Of a DNA stretch of 64,000 bases, positions 36,401 to 43,850 are shown piece by piece (the stretch's first letter is position 1; each line of letters starts with the position of its first letter). This DNA is from Allokutzneria sp. A3M-2-11 16 (GTDB lineage: Bacteria > Actinomycetota > Actinomycetes > Mycobacteriales > Pseudonocardiaceae), in assembly GCF_024213555.1 (NCBI RefSeq), contig NZ_JANAVO010000001.1:2976001-3040000 (forward strand), in the 5' to 3' direction. Both the position numbers and the translations under genes were made by a program. Below the pieces are notes generated by a model. It made no database searches, was not told where the DNA came from, and worked only from the letters and a program-made list of their open reading frames with translations.

Positions 36401-37222
36401 ACCGCCGAGGCCGAGCACGGCGACCTGGCCGATCACCGGCATCGCCGCCATCAGCGCGGTCGGTGGCGCGGTCAGCCGGGCCGCGCGCATCCGCTCGGCG
36501 AAGAGCCGCTGCGCCGCCACCTCCAGGTCCGCGACCTCACGTGACTCCTGCCCGAAGCCCTTGACCACGCGCACGCCGGTGACGGTCTCCTCGACGTGCT
36601 GGGCGATGTCGGCCGCGCGTTGCTGGGCCGACCACGTCGCGGGGAACAGGACGGTGCGGCTGCGCACCCCGATCAGCACGACCGCGGGCAGCACGACGAG
36701 CGCGACCGCGGTCAGCAACGGCGAGAGCCAGAACATCGCGCCGAGCGCCACCACGGCGAACACGAGCTGCCCCGTCATCAGCGGCAGCATCGCCAGCAGG
36801 GACTGCACGAGCTGGAGGTCGCTGATCGACCGCGACACGATCTGCCCGGTGCGCATCGCGTCCTGGCTGCCGCCGTCGAACCGCTGCACCGACGCGAAAA
36901 CCTCGCGCCGCAGGTCGTGCTGGACGTTGAGGGACAGCTGGCCGCCCTGGTAGCGGCGGACGAAGGCGCTGGCGAACGCGAGCACGGCCAGCCCGACGAG
37001 CAGGCCGACCAGCCAGCCCAGGTTGTCCGTGTGCCCGGCGACCGCGTCGTCCACGGCCGTCCTGGTCAGCAACGGGACTGCCGCCTGCAGGCCGACGCCG
37101 AGCACGGACGCCCCGAACGCGGCGAGCACGACGCGCCGATGGCGCCAGCTCGCCGCGCTCAGGCGACGGATCCAACCGGGAGTTCTGGACACGGGAGCCA
37201 GGCTAGAACCCGGCACTGACAC
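33470..37222 (-). CDS. Fused heterodimer-type ABC exporter (TMD-NBD-TMD-NBD)
   Basis: A 1,250-residue full exporter made of two half-transporters in one chain, joined by a linker near residues 600-660. Half 1: six helices, Walker A GPAGSGKST (about 380), signature LSGGQRQR (about 485), Walker B LLLDDATSAVD, where aspartate replaces the catalytic glutamate. Half 2: Walker A GATGAGKST (about 1035), variant signature LSAGQRQ (about 1134), intact Walker B VVLLDEATAALD. This gives one consensus and one degenerate ATP site, as in heterodimeric multidrug or lipid exporters. The GTG directly abuts the stop of the ABC-2 permease gene, so it is the last gene of a three-gene ABC operon. Substrate unknown. 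Confidence 0.92.
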   Translation of the reverse strand: MSVPGSSLAPVSRTPGWIRRLSAASWRHRRVVLAAFGASVLGVGLQAAVPLLTRTAVDDAVAGHTDNLGWLVGLLVGLAVLAFASAFVRRYQGGQLSLNVQHDLRREVFASVQRFDGGSQDAMRTGQIVSRSISDLQLVQSLLAMLPLMTGQLVFAVVALGAMFWLSPLLTAVALVVLPAVVLIGVRSRTVLFPATWSAQQRAADIAQHVEETVTGVRVVKGFGQESREVADLEVAAQRLFAERMRAARLTAPPTALMAAMPVIGQVAVLGLGGVLAMNDQISLGTFLAFATYIAGLVGPARMLSSLLVTGQLARAGVERVYELVDSQPEVREDPDAVDVPDGALAVELDGVRFGYTRSEPVLDGVSLRVEPGETLALVGPAGSGKSTVSLLLPRFYDVQEGSIRLGGADVRRLRTASLRGAIGVVFEEAFLFSDSVRANIAYGRPDATDDEVRAAAKAAEAHAFIDALPNGYDTVVGERGLTLSGGQRQRVALARALLSDPRVLLLDDATSAVDPATEAAIHATLRAVTESRTTLLIAHRRSTLALADRIAVLDRGRLVDVGTHAELEQRCALFRSLLAGPGDAIEDVTAPNVGDGALWPVTTPENTSTRTFTESVSGPRGGGVASALGAMPPTPELLAQVEALPPAKDSPRLGDVDARAPDPGFRLRRLLRVVRWPLVLATIGVAVDALSSIALPTLFRYGIDDGVSAGAAGPLWTATVVGVAVVVLATVVLAVQTVITARTGETVLYALRVRSFAHLQRLGLDYYERELAGRIMTRMTTDVDALSTFLQTGLATAVVSVLTVVGISAALILTDPGLALVALAALPVLLVATLIFRRLSSVAYAEARERVSAVNADLQENVSGLRVAQAYTREERSAEEFAERSDAYRRSRLRAQRYIATYFPFVTMLSDLVQAAVLAVGAHRVATDGLTPGVLLAFLLYLALFFSPIQQLSGVFDGYQQAKIGLHRIGELLRTPTSVPPAPRPREVPPRLRGEVELRDVGFSYAGTDAPALSGINLRVRPGETVALVGATGAGKSTLVKLIARFYDATEGTVLVDGVDVRDYDLPGYRRRLGVVPQEAHLFSGTVAENVGYGRPDATPAEIEAAVRRVGALPVVARLPHGFHQEVGERGQGLSAGQRQLVALARAELVDPDVVLLDEATAALDPATEAAVLAAAEDLLAGSRMDTEDLSMSPRTTFVVAHRLATAARADRIVVLADGRVVEEGTHAELLRQDGAYAGLWRAGTAEVA

Positions 37223-38059
37223 TCACGTGATGTCGCGCTGCTTGCCCACCGTCGAACCGGCCAGCACCACGAGGAGCGTGTAACCCAGGAAGATCAACGC
37301 GCTTGCCCACCAGATCGGCGCGCCCTCGGTCAGCGCCTGCCGCAGCGGGGCCACCAGCGGGGAGTCGGCCAGCCGCTCGGGCAGGTCGCCGAAGAACAGG
37401 TTCAGCGCGAGGTCCATGGTCATGTCGTTGCCCGCCGTGTACGGCAGGAACGGCGGGACCTCCTCGGCGCCCTGCGCCCGCAGGATCGCCGACAGCGCGC
37501 CCTCGACCAGCTGCGTGTAGAGCAGCAGGCCGAGCACCGCGCCGAGCTGGTTGCCGACCGCCGCGCCGAGACCGACCCCGAACAGCGCCCACAGCACCGA
37601 CGAGACCACCCCGACGGCGCAGATCGCCAGCCACGACACCACGCTGGGGAAGCCCTCACCGCCGGAGCCGAGCACCGCGCCGATCGAGCCGAACACCGCG
37701 GAGGTGACCCCGTAGACCCCGCCGAGGGCCGCGTAGGCGATCAGCTTCGCGACCAGCACGGAATCGCGCGAACCCGAGGTGAGGTAAGTGGTGGTGATGG
37801 TGCGGTGCCGGTACTCCCCGGTCACCCCGATCACGCCGACCAGCGCGGCGAACAGGGTGCCGAAGGTCATCCCGCTCGCGAACATCGGCAGCGCCAGCGG
37901 CACCTGCTGGTCGATGTCCTGGATGTCCACGCCGAGCGAGCCGATCCACGCGCCGCCCGCGGCGAAGGCCAGCGTGATCAACGCGCCCGGGATGAGCATC
38001 CCCCACCACAGGTTGGTGGAGAAGATCTTGCGGAACTCCGCCTTCACCAGGCCGTTCAC
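37223..38059 (-). CDS. ABC-2 type transporter permease
   Basis: A 278-residue membrane protein of the ABC-2 exporter class with six predicted helices (for example GMLIPGALITLAFAAGGAWI and FGTLFAALVGVIGVTGEYRH, the latter containing the conserved TGEYRH motif of this class). It starts 4 bp inside the upstream ATPase gene (ATGA overlap), which marks the pair as one transporter. The substrate is unknown. Confidence 0.9.
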   Translation of the reverse strand: MNGLVKAEFRKIFSTNLWWGMLIPGALITLAFAAGGAWIGSLGVDIQDIDQQVPLALPMFASGMTFGTLFAALVGVIGVTGEYRHRTITTTYLTSGSRDSVLVAKLIAYAALGGVYGVTSAVFGSIGAVLGSGGEGFPSVVSWLAICAVGVVSSVLWALFGVGLGAAVGNQLGAVLGLLLYTQLVEGALSAILRAQGAEEVPPFLPYTAGNDMTMDLALNLFFGDLPERLADSPLVAPLRQALTEGAPIWWASALIFLGYTLLVVLAGSTVGKQRDIT

Positions 38060-39006
38060 GCCGCCCCACCCCCGAGTCCGCCGATCTGGCCCTGCTCCCC
38101 GCTGGTCAGCTGGAGGAACATCCGCTCCAGGTCGGCCTGCTCCTCCTGCATGCCGTAGATCGCCACCCCGGCCGCCAGCGCGACGTCGGCGACCTGCTTG
38201 GTGTGCGAGCCGGTGACCGCGAGCCTGCCGTCCCGCAGCGTCTCCACATCGGTCAGCCCGGCCTCGCGCAGGGCGTCGACCAGCGCGTGCGCGTCGGCGG
38301 GCTGCACGAGCACCCGGCTGCGCTGGGACTTCCGCAGGTTCTCCAGCGGGCCCTGGTAGCGGGTCTGCCCGGCGCTGATGATCACGACCTGGTCCACGGT
38401 CTGCTCCACCTCGGCCAGCAGGTGGCTGGAGACCAGCACGGTGCGGCCGCTGCGGGCGAAGGACTGCATGAAGGTGCGCAGCCAGGCGATGCCCTCCGGG
38501 TCCAGCCCGTTGGCGGGCTCGTCCAGCACCAGCACCTGCGGGTCCCCGAGCAGCGCGGTGGCCAGGGCCAGCCGCTGCCGCATGCCGAGGGAGAACTCAC
38601 CGGCCCGCCGGTTGGCCGCCGTCGCCAGGCCGACCAGGGCCAGCACCTGCTCCACCCGCTCGTCCGGCAGTCCGGCCGCCGCGGCGAAACAGCGCAGGTG
38701 GGCGCGGGCCGACCGGGTCGGGTGGAAGCTCTGCGCCTCCAGCACCGCGCCGACCACGGTCGCCGGGTTGTCCAGCCGCTCGAACGGCAGGCCGTTGATG
38801 GTGGTGCCGCCCGAGGTCGGCCGCACCAACCCGAGCAGCATCCGCAGCGTGGTGGTCTTGCCCGCCCCGTTCGGCCCGAGGAACCCGGTCACCGAGCCCG
38901 GCTCGACGGTGAAGCTGAGGTCTTGCACCGCGGTGACGGGCCCGAACCGTTTGGTCAGGTCCTGCACCACGATCCGGCCAGTGCCGTCGTGCACGCGTCC
39001 CTCCAC
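38056..39006 (-). CDS. ABC-2 type transporter ATP-binding protein
   Basis: A 316-residue ATPase of the CcmA/DrrA class. Walker A is GPNGAGKTT, signature FSLGMRQRLALATAL, Walker B VLVLDEPANGLDPEG, and switch histidine in VSSHLLAEVEQTVD. The C-terminal 90 residues form the regulatory tail typical of drug-export ATPases. It pairs with the downstream permease. The ORF begins with MEGRVHDGTGRIVVQDLTKR; V13 could be an alternative start. Confidence 0.92.
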   Translation of the reverse strand: MEGRVHDGTGRIVVQDLTKRFGPVTAVQDLSFTVEPGSVTGFLGPNGAGKTTTLRMLLGLVRPTSGGTTINGLPFERLDNPATVVGAVLEAQSFHPTRSARAHLRCFAAAAGLPDERVEQVLALVGLATAANRRAGEFSLGMRQRLALATALLGDPQVLVLDEPANGLDPEGIAWLRTFMQSFARSGRTVLVSSHLLAEVEQTVDQVVIISAGQTRYQGPLENLRKSQRSRVLVQPADAHALVDALREAGLTDVETLRDGRLAVTGSHTKQVADVALAAGVAIYGMQEEQADLERMFLQLTSGEQGQIGGLGGGAA

Positions 39007-39095
39007 GTGAGCTCTTCGCGCCCGGCCAGCTCACCGGACCCTGGCCATCCTGCCCCATCCCGGCACCCACCGGCCGCACTCCGGGCACGCCACGA

Positions 39096-39158
39096 CCCGT
39101 TTCGTACTCATAGCCGGAAAGGGAGCGCTCCCAAACCCCGCTATGAGTACGAAACGGG
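39096..39158. repeat. Repeated hyphenated palindrome, CGTACTCATAGC family, copy 2
   Basis: Perfect 19-bp arms (CCCGTTTCGTACTCATAGC at 39096-39114 and its complement at 39140-39158) flank a core with the palindrome GGGAGCGCTCCC. Copy 1 is at 15976-16037. Confidence 0.85.
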
Positions 39159-39164
39159 CTTCGG

Positions 39165-39878
39165 TCAGTCGTTGAGGGCGTGGCGGGGTTTGGGGGGTGC
39201 GGCGTTCGGGGGCAGGAGTGCGGAGAGATCCGGGGAGAGACCTGCGGAGAGATCGGGGGTGAGTTCCGTGGAGAGAGCAGGGGAGAGGTCCGCGGGGGGA
39301 GAGGCTGGGATGACGGGGATCTCCGTGGTGGTCTCGGCTGGCGTCTCCGCCGGGATCGGGATCGGGATCGGGATCGGGCCGGTGATCTCGACCGAGGCCA
39401 CGGTCTCCACCGCCCGGAAGTCCTCCTCCGCGCGCACCGAATCCGCCGGACGCATGTCCCTCACCACACCGATCAACTCGACCTCACCCACGCCGCTGGT
39501 CTCCCTCGGGTCCTGCTCACTGATCACATCGACATCGCTGATCCCGCCCACGGCGCGCAGCCGCCGGGTGAACGGGTTGCGGACCGACGCCCGCCGCTCC
39601 CGGTGCGTGGTGCCGTCGCCGATCAGGTGGCGGTGCGCCATCAACCACACCTGGCAGGGCCAGCGGCGCCTGCGCAGCCCCGCGGGGCACGCGCGGCAGC
39701 GGCCGTCCTGATCCCGCTGGTGCACGGTGAGCAGCAGCCGCCAGCCCTCCGCCAGCCGCTGGAGTTCGGCGCGCGCAAGCGGCAGCAGTGCGGAGGCGTC
39801 CCCGCTCTCGGCGGCCTGGTCCAGCATGGCCAGCCGCATCAGCACCGCCTGGCGCATCGGGTCTTCCATCGGCCTCAT
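39165..39878 (-). CDS. Unknown protein with CxxC/HxxH segment and Pro-rich tail
   Basis: A 237-residue protein with no recognised family. Residues about 25-105 are helical with a possible metal-binding patch (CRACPAG...[15 protein letters not shown]: three cysteines then two histidines). The C-terminal 100 residues are disordered, rich in Pro, Thr and Ser, with [20 protein letters not shown] and near-repeats of LSxxLSxxLSPDLS. It starts with ATG overlapping the stop of the 68-residue gene upstream (ATGA), so it belongs to a three-gene unit. Possible cytoplasmic regulator or scaffold; function not assignable. Confidence 0.7.
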   Translation of the reverse strand: MRPMEDPMRQAVLMRLAMLDQAAESGDASALLPLARAELQRLAEGWRLLLTVHQRDQDGRCRACPAGLRRRRWPCQVWLMAHRHLIGDGTTHRERRASVRNPFTRRLRAVGGISDVDVISEQDPRETSGVGEVELIGVVRDMRPADSVRAEEDFRAVETVASVEITGPIPIPIPIPAETPAETTTEIPVIPASPPADLSPALSTELTPDLSAGLSPDLSALLPPNAAPPKPRHALND

Positions 39879-40081
39879 CCTCTCGGGTCCCCGGTCTCGG
39901 CCGCGGCATCGCTCGCGGTGCCGAGCGTCCGGTGCAATCGGTGGGTCTGCTGCGCGGAGAGCACGGCGGTCCCGCCGGGCGGAGCGACCACCAGTACCTG
40001 GTCCTCCTCGACGAGCACGGTGACCGAGCGATCCCGGCCGAACGGATCTCCGCACTCGACCCACCAGCGCTGGTCGTTCAT
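39875..40081 (-). CDS. Small conserved protein of unknown function
   Basis: 68 residues, beginning [20 protein letters not shown] and predicted to be mostly beta strands ([20 protein letters not shown]) with a short helix ([12 protein letters not shown]). Codon bias fits real coding sequence. It overlaps both neighbours by 4 bp (ATGA at each end), the strongest evidence that all three genes are real and cotranscribed. No function can be given. Confidence 0.68.
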   Translation of the reverse strand: MNDQRWWVECGDPFGRDRSVTVLVEEDQVLVVAPPGGTAVLSAQQTHRLHRTLGTASDAAAETGDPRG

Positions 40082-40293
40082 GGCGGACCCGGATCATCGC
40101 GCGGCGCCTGCCGAACCACCACGTTCGGACACCCCGGCTCGGTCACTGGCAAGTCATCGGCGGCAGGCGGCACCGCGTACAGGCCGACACCGACAAAATC
40201 ACCCTGTTGCCCCAATTGGTCCCACCGGAACGCGACCGCACGGGTAGCGCTGATCAAAAGTGTCCGAGGTGTTGCGACCGCCCAGGTGACCAC
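40078..40293 (-). CDS. Small protein of unknown function, first gene of a three-gene unit
   Basis: About 71 residues ([20 protein letters not shown] at the N-terminus, ending [15 protein letters not shown]). The GTG at 40293 is preceded by GGGAG at workable spacing; longer frames upstream lose codon bias. Its stop overlaps the next start (ATGA). No homologous family is recognised. The start is the least certain part. Confidence 0.5.
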   Translation of the reverse strand: MVTWAVATPRTLLISATRAVAFRWDQLGQQGDFVGVGLYAVPPAADDLPVTEPGCPNVVVRQAPRDDPGPP

Positions 40294-40414
40294 CCCGTAA
40301 ACTCCCCCGTGGCGGCCTGCTCCCGGTAACCCCCAGGCTGGTCGAGCAGGCCGCCCCGGCCTCCGCCGTACCCTGCTCGCCGCGTTGCGGCTTCGCCGGG
40401 TCGTCCTCATCTCG

Positions 40415-40435
40415 TTGGGGGGTCGAACCCCCCAA
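40415..40435. terminator. G-run hairpin upstream of the glycosyltransferase
   Basis: TTGGGGGG-TCGAA-CCCCCCAA, a perfect 8-bp stem with 5-nt loop in an otherwise gene-free region (40294-40558). It may insulate the glycosyltransferase promoter, which likely lies in the AT-richer stretch 40475-40545. Confidence 0.5.
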
Positions 40436-40558
40436 GCCCCCCACGTTGCGTCCCCCTCTGATCCAGCGTGGTTCATGTTGGTGCAGAGTTTGAATATCTT
40501 TGTTGCTGAGAATCTTTTCGAGGGGTTGGATGGTGGGGTCTAGCTGAGGGAGGAAAGC

Positions 40559-41698
40559 GTGCGGGTTTTGTTCACGTCATCGCCGGGGTTGGGGCACCTG
40601 TTTCCGATGATTCCGCTGGCCTGGGCGGTGCGGGCGGCGGGGCACGACGCGCTGGTCGCCACCACGGGGGACGGGGTGCAGCGGTCGGCGCAGGCAGGAC
40701 TGCCGGTGGTGGACGCGGCGCCGGGGCTGGACGTGTTCCAGTTCTTCCAGGAGTCCGGGAAGGGCTCGAAGTTCACCGACTGGGGGCACCTGCGCAAGCT
40801 GTTCCAGGAAGATCCCGCCAAGGCCATGGACCTCGTCGCGGAGCGGTTCGCCGCGCTCGGCGACCGGCTCAGCGAGGACATGCTCACCGCGGCCCAGGGC
40901 TGGCGGCCGGACCTGGTGGTCTTCGAGCAGATGGACTCCGCGGGCCCGTTCGTCGCCGCGAAGCTCGGGATTCCCGCCGTGCAGCACAACTTCGGCGTCG
41001 CACGGGGCGTCGGTGAGGTGGCGATGTACGCCAAGCACACCGCCGCCTACGACCGGCACGGCGTCACCAGGCCCACCGAAGCCGCGGCGGTCATCGACGT
41101 CGCCACCGAGGGGCTCGGCGGCCCGCAGATCGGCTGGCCCATGCGGTACGTCGCCTACAACGCGGGCGGACAGCTGCCGGAGTGGCTGCTCGCCGAGCGC
41201 GAGCGGCCGCGCGTGTGCGTCACCCTCGGCACGGTCGTCGGCAGGCTCTCCGGCGTCGGCGCGCTGAAGCAGATCGTCGACGCGGCAAGGGAAATGGACG
41301 CGGAGTTCGTCTTCGCGCTCGGCGACAGCGACCTCTCCGACCTCGGTGAGCTCCCGGAGAACGTGCGCGTCTCCGGGTGGATCCCGCTGAACTCGCTGCT
41401 GGAGAACTGCGACGCGGTCGTGCACCACGGCGGCTCCGGCAGCACGTTCACCTCGCTGGCGCTCGGGGTGCCGCAGCTCGTGCTCCCGCACGGCGCCGAC
41501 CAGTTCGACAACGCCGCGATGGTGCGCGCGGCGGGCATCGGCCTGTGGATCGAGGAGTCCGCCGTTGACGCTTCGCACCTCACGAAGCTGTTGGAAGACA
41601 AGGAGATCCGGGCGGCGTGCGAGCGGCTCCGCGCGGAGAACGCGGCGCGTCCGCTGCCGGTCGACATCGTGCCGAAGCTCGTCAACCTCGTGGGCTGA
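40559..41698 (+). CDS. GT1-family glycosyltransferase, macrolide/natural-product type
   Basis: A 379-residue GT-B fold enzyme that would transfer a sugar from a nucleotide donor to a small acceptor. N-terminal acceptor domain: MRVLFTSSPGLGHLFPMIPL. The C-terminal donor domain carries VSGWIPLNSLLENCDAVVHH, GGSGSTFTSLALGVPQLVLP and HGADQFDNA, the signature of macrolide and antibiotic glycosyltransferases. GGGAGGAAA precedes the GTG. It stands alone, bounded by hairpins, so it may modify a compound made elsewhere or inactivate a xenobiotic such as a macrolide; these options cannot be separated here. Confidence 0.9.
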   Translation: MRVLFTSSPGLGHLFPMIPLAWAVRAAGHDALVATTGDGVQRSAQAGLPVVDAAPGLDVFQFFQESGKGSKFTDWGHLRKLFQEDPAKAMDLVAERFAALGDRLSEDMLTAAQGWRPDLVVFEQMDSAGPFVAAKLGIPAVQHNFGVARGVGEVAMYAKHTAAYDRHGVTRPTEAAAVIDVATEGLGGPQIGWPMRYVAYNAGGQLPEWLLAERERPRVCVTLGTVVGRLSGVGALKQIVDAAREMDAEFVFALGDSDLSDLGELPENVRVSGWIPLNSLLENCDAVVHHGGSGSTFTSLALGVPQLVLPHGADQFDNAAMVRAAGIGLWIEESAVDASHLTKLLEDKEIRAACERLRAENAARPLPVDIVPKLVNLVG

Positions 41699-41702
41699 AA
41701 CC

Positions 41703-41759
41703 GTGAACCCAATGTGGCATTGGTTACGTGAGACGTAACCAATGCCACATTGGGTTCAC
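41703..41759. terminator. Long perfect inverted repeat between convergent genes
   Basis: 27-bp perfect arms with a 3-nt loop (GAG); each arm contains CCAATGTGGCATTGG or its complement. It begins 4 bp after the glycosyltransferase stop and ends 16 bp before the convergent permease stop. Confidence 0.85.
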
Positions 41760-41775
41760 AACCGCGGGACAAAAG

Positions 41776-43155
41776 TCAGGCGCGCATGACGGTGGAGATG
41801 GGGATGCGCGCGGCCCGGATCGCCGGGATGAGGCCGCCGAGCAGGCCCGCCACCAGGCCCGCGATCACCCCGGCCATGCCCGCCTCCCACGGGAAGGACA
41901 TGTCGGCGAGCGCGGGCAGTTTGCCGCTGAGCATCATCGCCGCCACCTCGAAGCCGATCACCCCGGCGCCGATCGCCGCCAACGCGGTGAGCAGACCGGT
42001 CAGCAGTGTCTCGGACAGCACGATGAAGGTGAGCAGCATCCGCGAGGTGCCGACCGCGCGCCGCAACGCGAACTCCTCCACCCGTTCGCCGACCGTGGCG
42101 AGGCCGACGTTGAGGATGCCCGCGACGCCGATCAGCAGCACCAGGCTGGCCATGGCCAGGAAGATGATCTTCATGAGGTTCAGCATCGATTCCATCTGCT
42201 TCTTCGGATTCGTCCGCTGACTGCTCATCCCGTCCACCTCGGCGCCCGCCGCGGCCAGCCGGGCCTTGAGGGTCTGCTTGATCCCCTCCGAACCCGGCGC
42301 CAGGAAGACCGACGAGAGACCGCCGCTGCCGCTGCTGCGGCCGAAGTTGGCCGGGGCGCCCTTGCCCGCACCGGCGGCGGCCGGCGGCTTGGCCTCGGCG
42401 GGCGCCCAGTTCTGCAGTTCGTCCGCGCGCACGTAGGCGGTGGCCGAGTACGCGCCCTGGCCGTCGTCGACGACGCCGACGATCCTCGGGGTCGCGTTCT
42501 TCGTCCCGCCCTGCACGTGCAGCTCGGCCGGGATCTTGTTGTTCTTGAAGCCCTCGGCCGCCGCGGTGTTGAGCACGATCTGCGGGGACATCGACGGGGC
42601 GGAGTCGAAGTCCAGCCACTGCCCGGAAACCAGGCGGAACGGCCGGAACTGCCGGATGTCGCCGATCATCGTGGTGGTCCGCAGCTCGATCGCGGCGCCC
42701 TTCGGCGGCTGCTTCTCGTCGACCGGCTTGCCGTAGCACATGCCGCTGGCGTCGCAGACCGTCGTGTAGCGGCCACTCCCGCCGAAGCTGCTGTACCTCG
42801 GGTCGAAGGAACTGCCGCCGGGGTTGAGCGGGGTGGTGTTCGGCTCACCGATGGTGATCTGGGTGCTGCCGAAGGCCGATACGCCCTTCTTGCCCTGCAA
42901 GGTCTCCTGGACGATCTGGGAGGTCTTCTCGTGCTGGGGCAGGTAGAGCGACTCGGTGCCGTCGATGCCCCGCTGGAGCTCGATGTCGGCGAGCATCGCC
43001 TTCTCGGCCACCTGACCGCCCGCCTGCACCGCGATCACCGCGAGCACGCCGAGGAACAGGCTCACCATGGACAGCAGCGTGCGCAGTTTGCGGGCACGGA
43101 TGCCCTGGCCGCCGATGATCAGGGAGGACCGGAACTTGCCGGACATCCGGATCAC
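41776..43155 (-). CDS. MacB/FtsX-type ABC transporter permease
   Basis: A 459-residue permease: one N-terminal helix (TLLSMVSLFLGVLAVIAVQA), a large extracytoplasmic domain (residues about 45-310), then three C-terminal helices in the FtsX domain (LMKIIFLAMASLVLLIGVAG and following, with GVRVEEFALRRAVGTSR-like motif EFALRRAVGTSRM). This is the mechanotransmission type of transporter that acts on substrates outside the membrane. Overlaps the ATPase gene by 4 bp. Substrate unknown; peptide or lipid export is typical of the class. Confidence 0.92.
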   Translation of the reverse strand: MIRMSGKFRSSLIIGGQGIRARKLRTLLSMVSLFLGVLAVIAVQAGGQVAEKAMLADIELQRGIDGTESLYLPQHEKTSQIVQETLQGKKGVSAFGSTQITIGEPNTTPLNPGGSSFDPRYSSFGGSGRYTTVCDASGMCYGKPVDEKQPPKGAAIELRTTTMIGDIRQFRPFRLVSGQWLDFDSAPSMSPQIVLNTAAAEGFKNNKIPAELHVQGGTKNATPRIVGVVDDGQGAYSATAYVRADELQNWAPAEAKPPAAAGAGKGAPANFGRSSGSGGLSSVFLAPGSEGIKQTLKARLAAAGAEVDGMSSQRTNPKKQMESMLNLMKIIFLAMASLVLLIGVAGILNVGLATVGERVEEFALRRAVGTSRMLLTFIVLSETLLTGLLTALAAIGAGVIGFEVAAMMLSGKLPALADMSFPWEAGMAGVIAGLVAGLLGGLIPAIRAARIPISTVMRA

Positions 43156-43850
43156 GTCAACACCCTCTCGTTGGCCCGCGAGAGCCGGCCGTCGGTCAGC
43201 CGCAGCACCCGCGCCATCCGGTCCGCGTGCTGCCGGTCGTGGGTGACCAGGATCAGCCCGCAGCCGGAGTAGGTCGCCGCCAGCAGCACGTCGATGACCA
43301 GCTCGGCGGTCTCGGTGTCCAGCGCGCCGGTCGGCTCATCGGCCAGCAGCACCTTGGGCTCGCGGACCAGCGCCCGCGCGATGGCCACCCGCTGCTGCTC
43401 ACCGCCGGAGAGCCGGGTCGGCTTGTTCTTGGCCAGGTGGGCGATGCCGACCTTCTCCAGCGCCGCCATGACCTTCGCCTTGCGCTTGCGGGCCGGCAGC
43501 CAGCCCTGGCCGTTGACCAGGGCCATGGCCACGTTCTGCGCGGCGGTGAGGTGCTTGAGCAGGAAGAAGCGCTGGAAGACGAAGCCGAACTCGGCGCTGC
43601 GCAGCACCGCGGCCTTGCGCTCCGGCAGCGAGGTGATGTCGTTGCCGTTGAGCAGGTACTGCCCGCCGTCGGCCCGGTCGAACAGGCCGAGCAGGCTCAG
43701 CAGGGTCGACTTGCCCGAACCGGAGCGGCCGAGGATCGCGACGCTGTCGCCGGGGTTCACGGTCAGGTCCACCCCGGCGAGGATCTGCCGCGGTTCCTCC
43801 TGGCCCTTGAGCGTCTTGGTGACCCCGGTCAGCTGGATGAGCGGGTTCAT
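43152..43850 (-). CDS. MacB/LolD-type ABC transporter ATPase
   Basis: A 232-residue ATPase. Walker A is GRSGSGKSTLLSLLGL, signature LSGGEQQRVAIARAL, Walker B VLLADEPTGALDTE, switch region LVTHDRQHADRM. It is the middle gene of adaptor-ATPase-permease, with 4-bp overlaps on both sides. It would drive the FtsX-type permease downstream. Confidence 0.94.
   Translation of the reverse strand: MNPLIQLTGVTKTLKGQEEPRQILAGVDLTVNPGDSVAILGRSGSGKSTLLSLLGLFDRADGGQYLLNGNDITSLPERKAAVLRSAEFGFVFQRFFLLKHLTAAQNVAMALVNGQGWLPARKRKAKVMAALEKVGIAHLAKNKPTRLSGGEQQRVAIARALVREPKVLLADEPTGALDTETAELVIDVLLAATYSGCGLILVTHDRQHADRMARVLRLTDGRLSRANERVLT

Noticed and set aside
33539-36544. Plus-strand 1,000-codon frame opposite the fused ABC exporter
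   Set aside because: No recognisable domain; the exporter on the other strand has all ATPase motifs.
40400-40440. GGTCGAACCCC resembling a tRNA T-arm
   Set aside because: No acceptor, D or anticodon stems can be built around it; it is a simple G/C hairpin.
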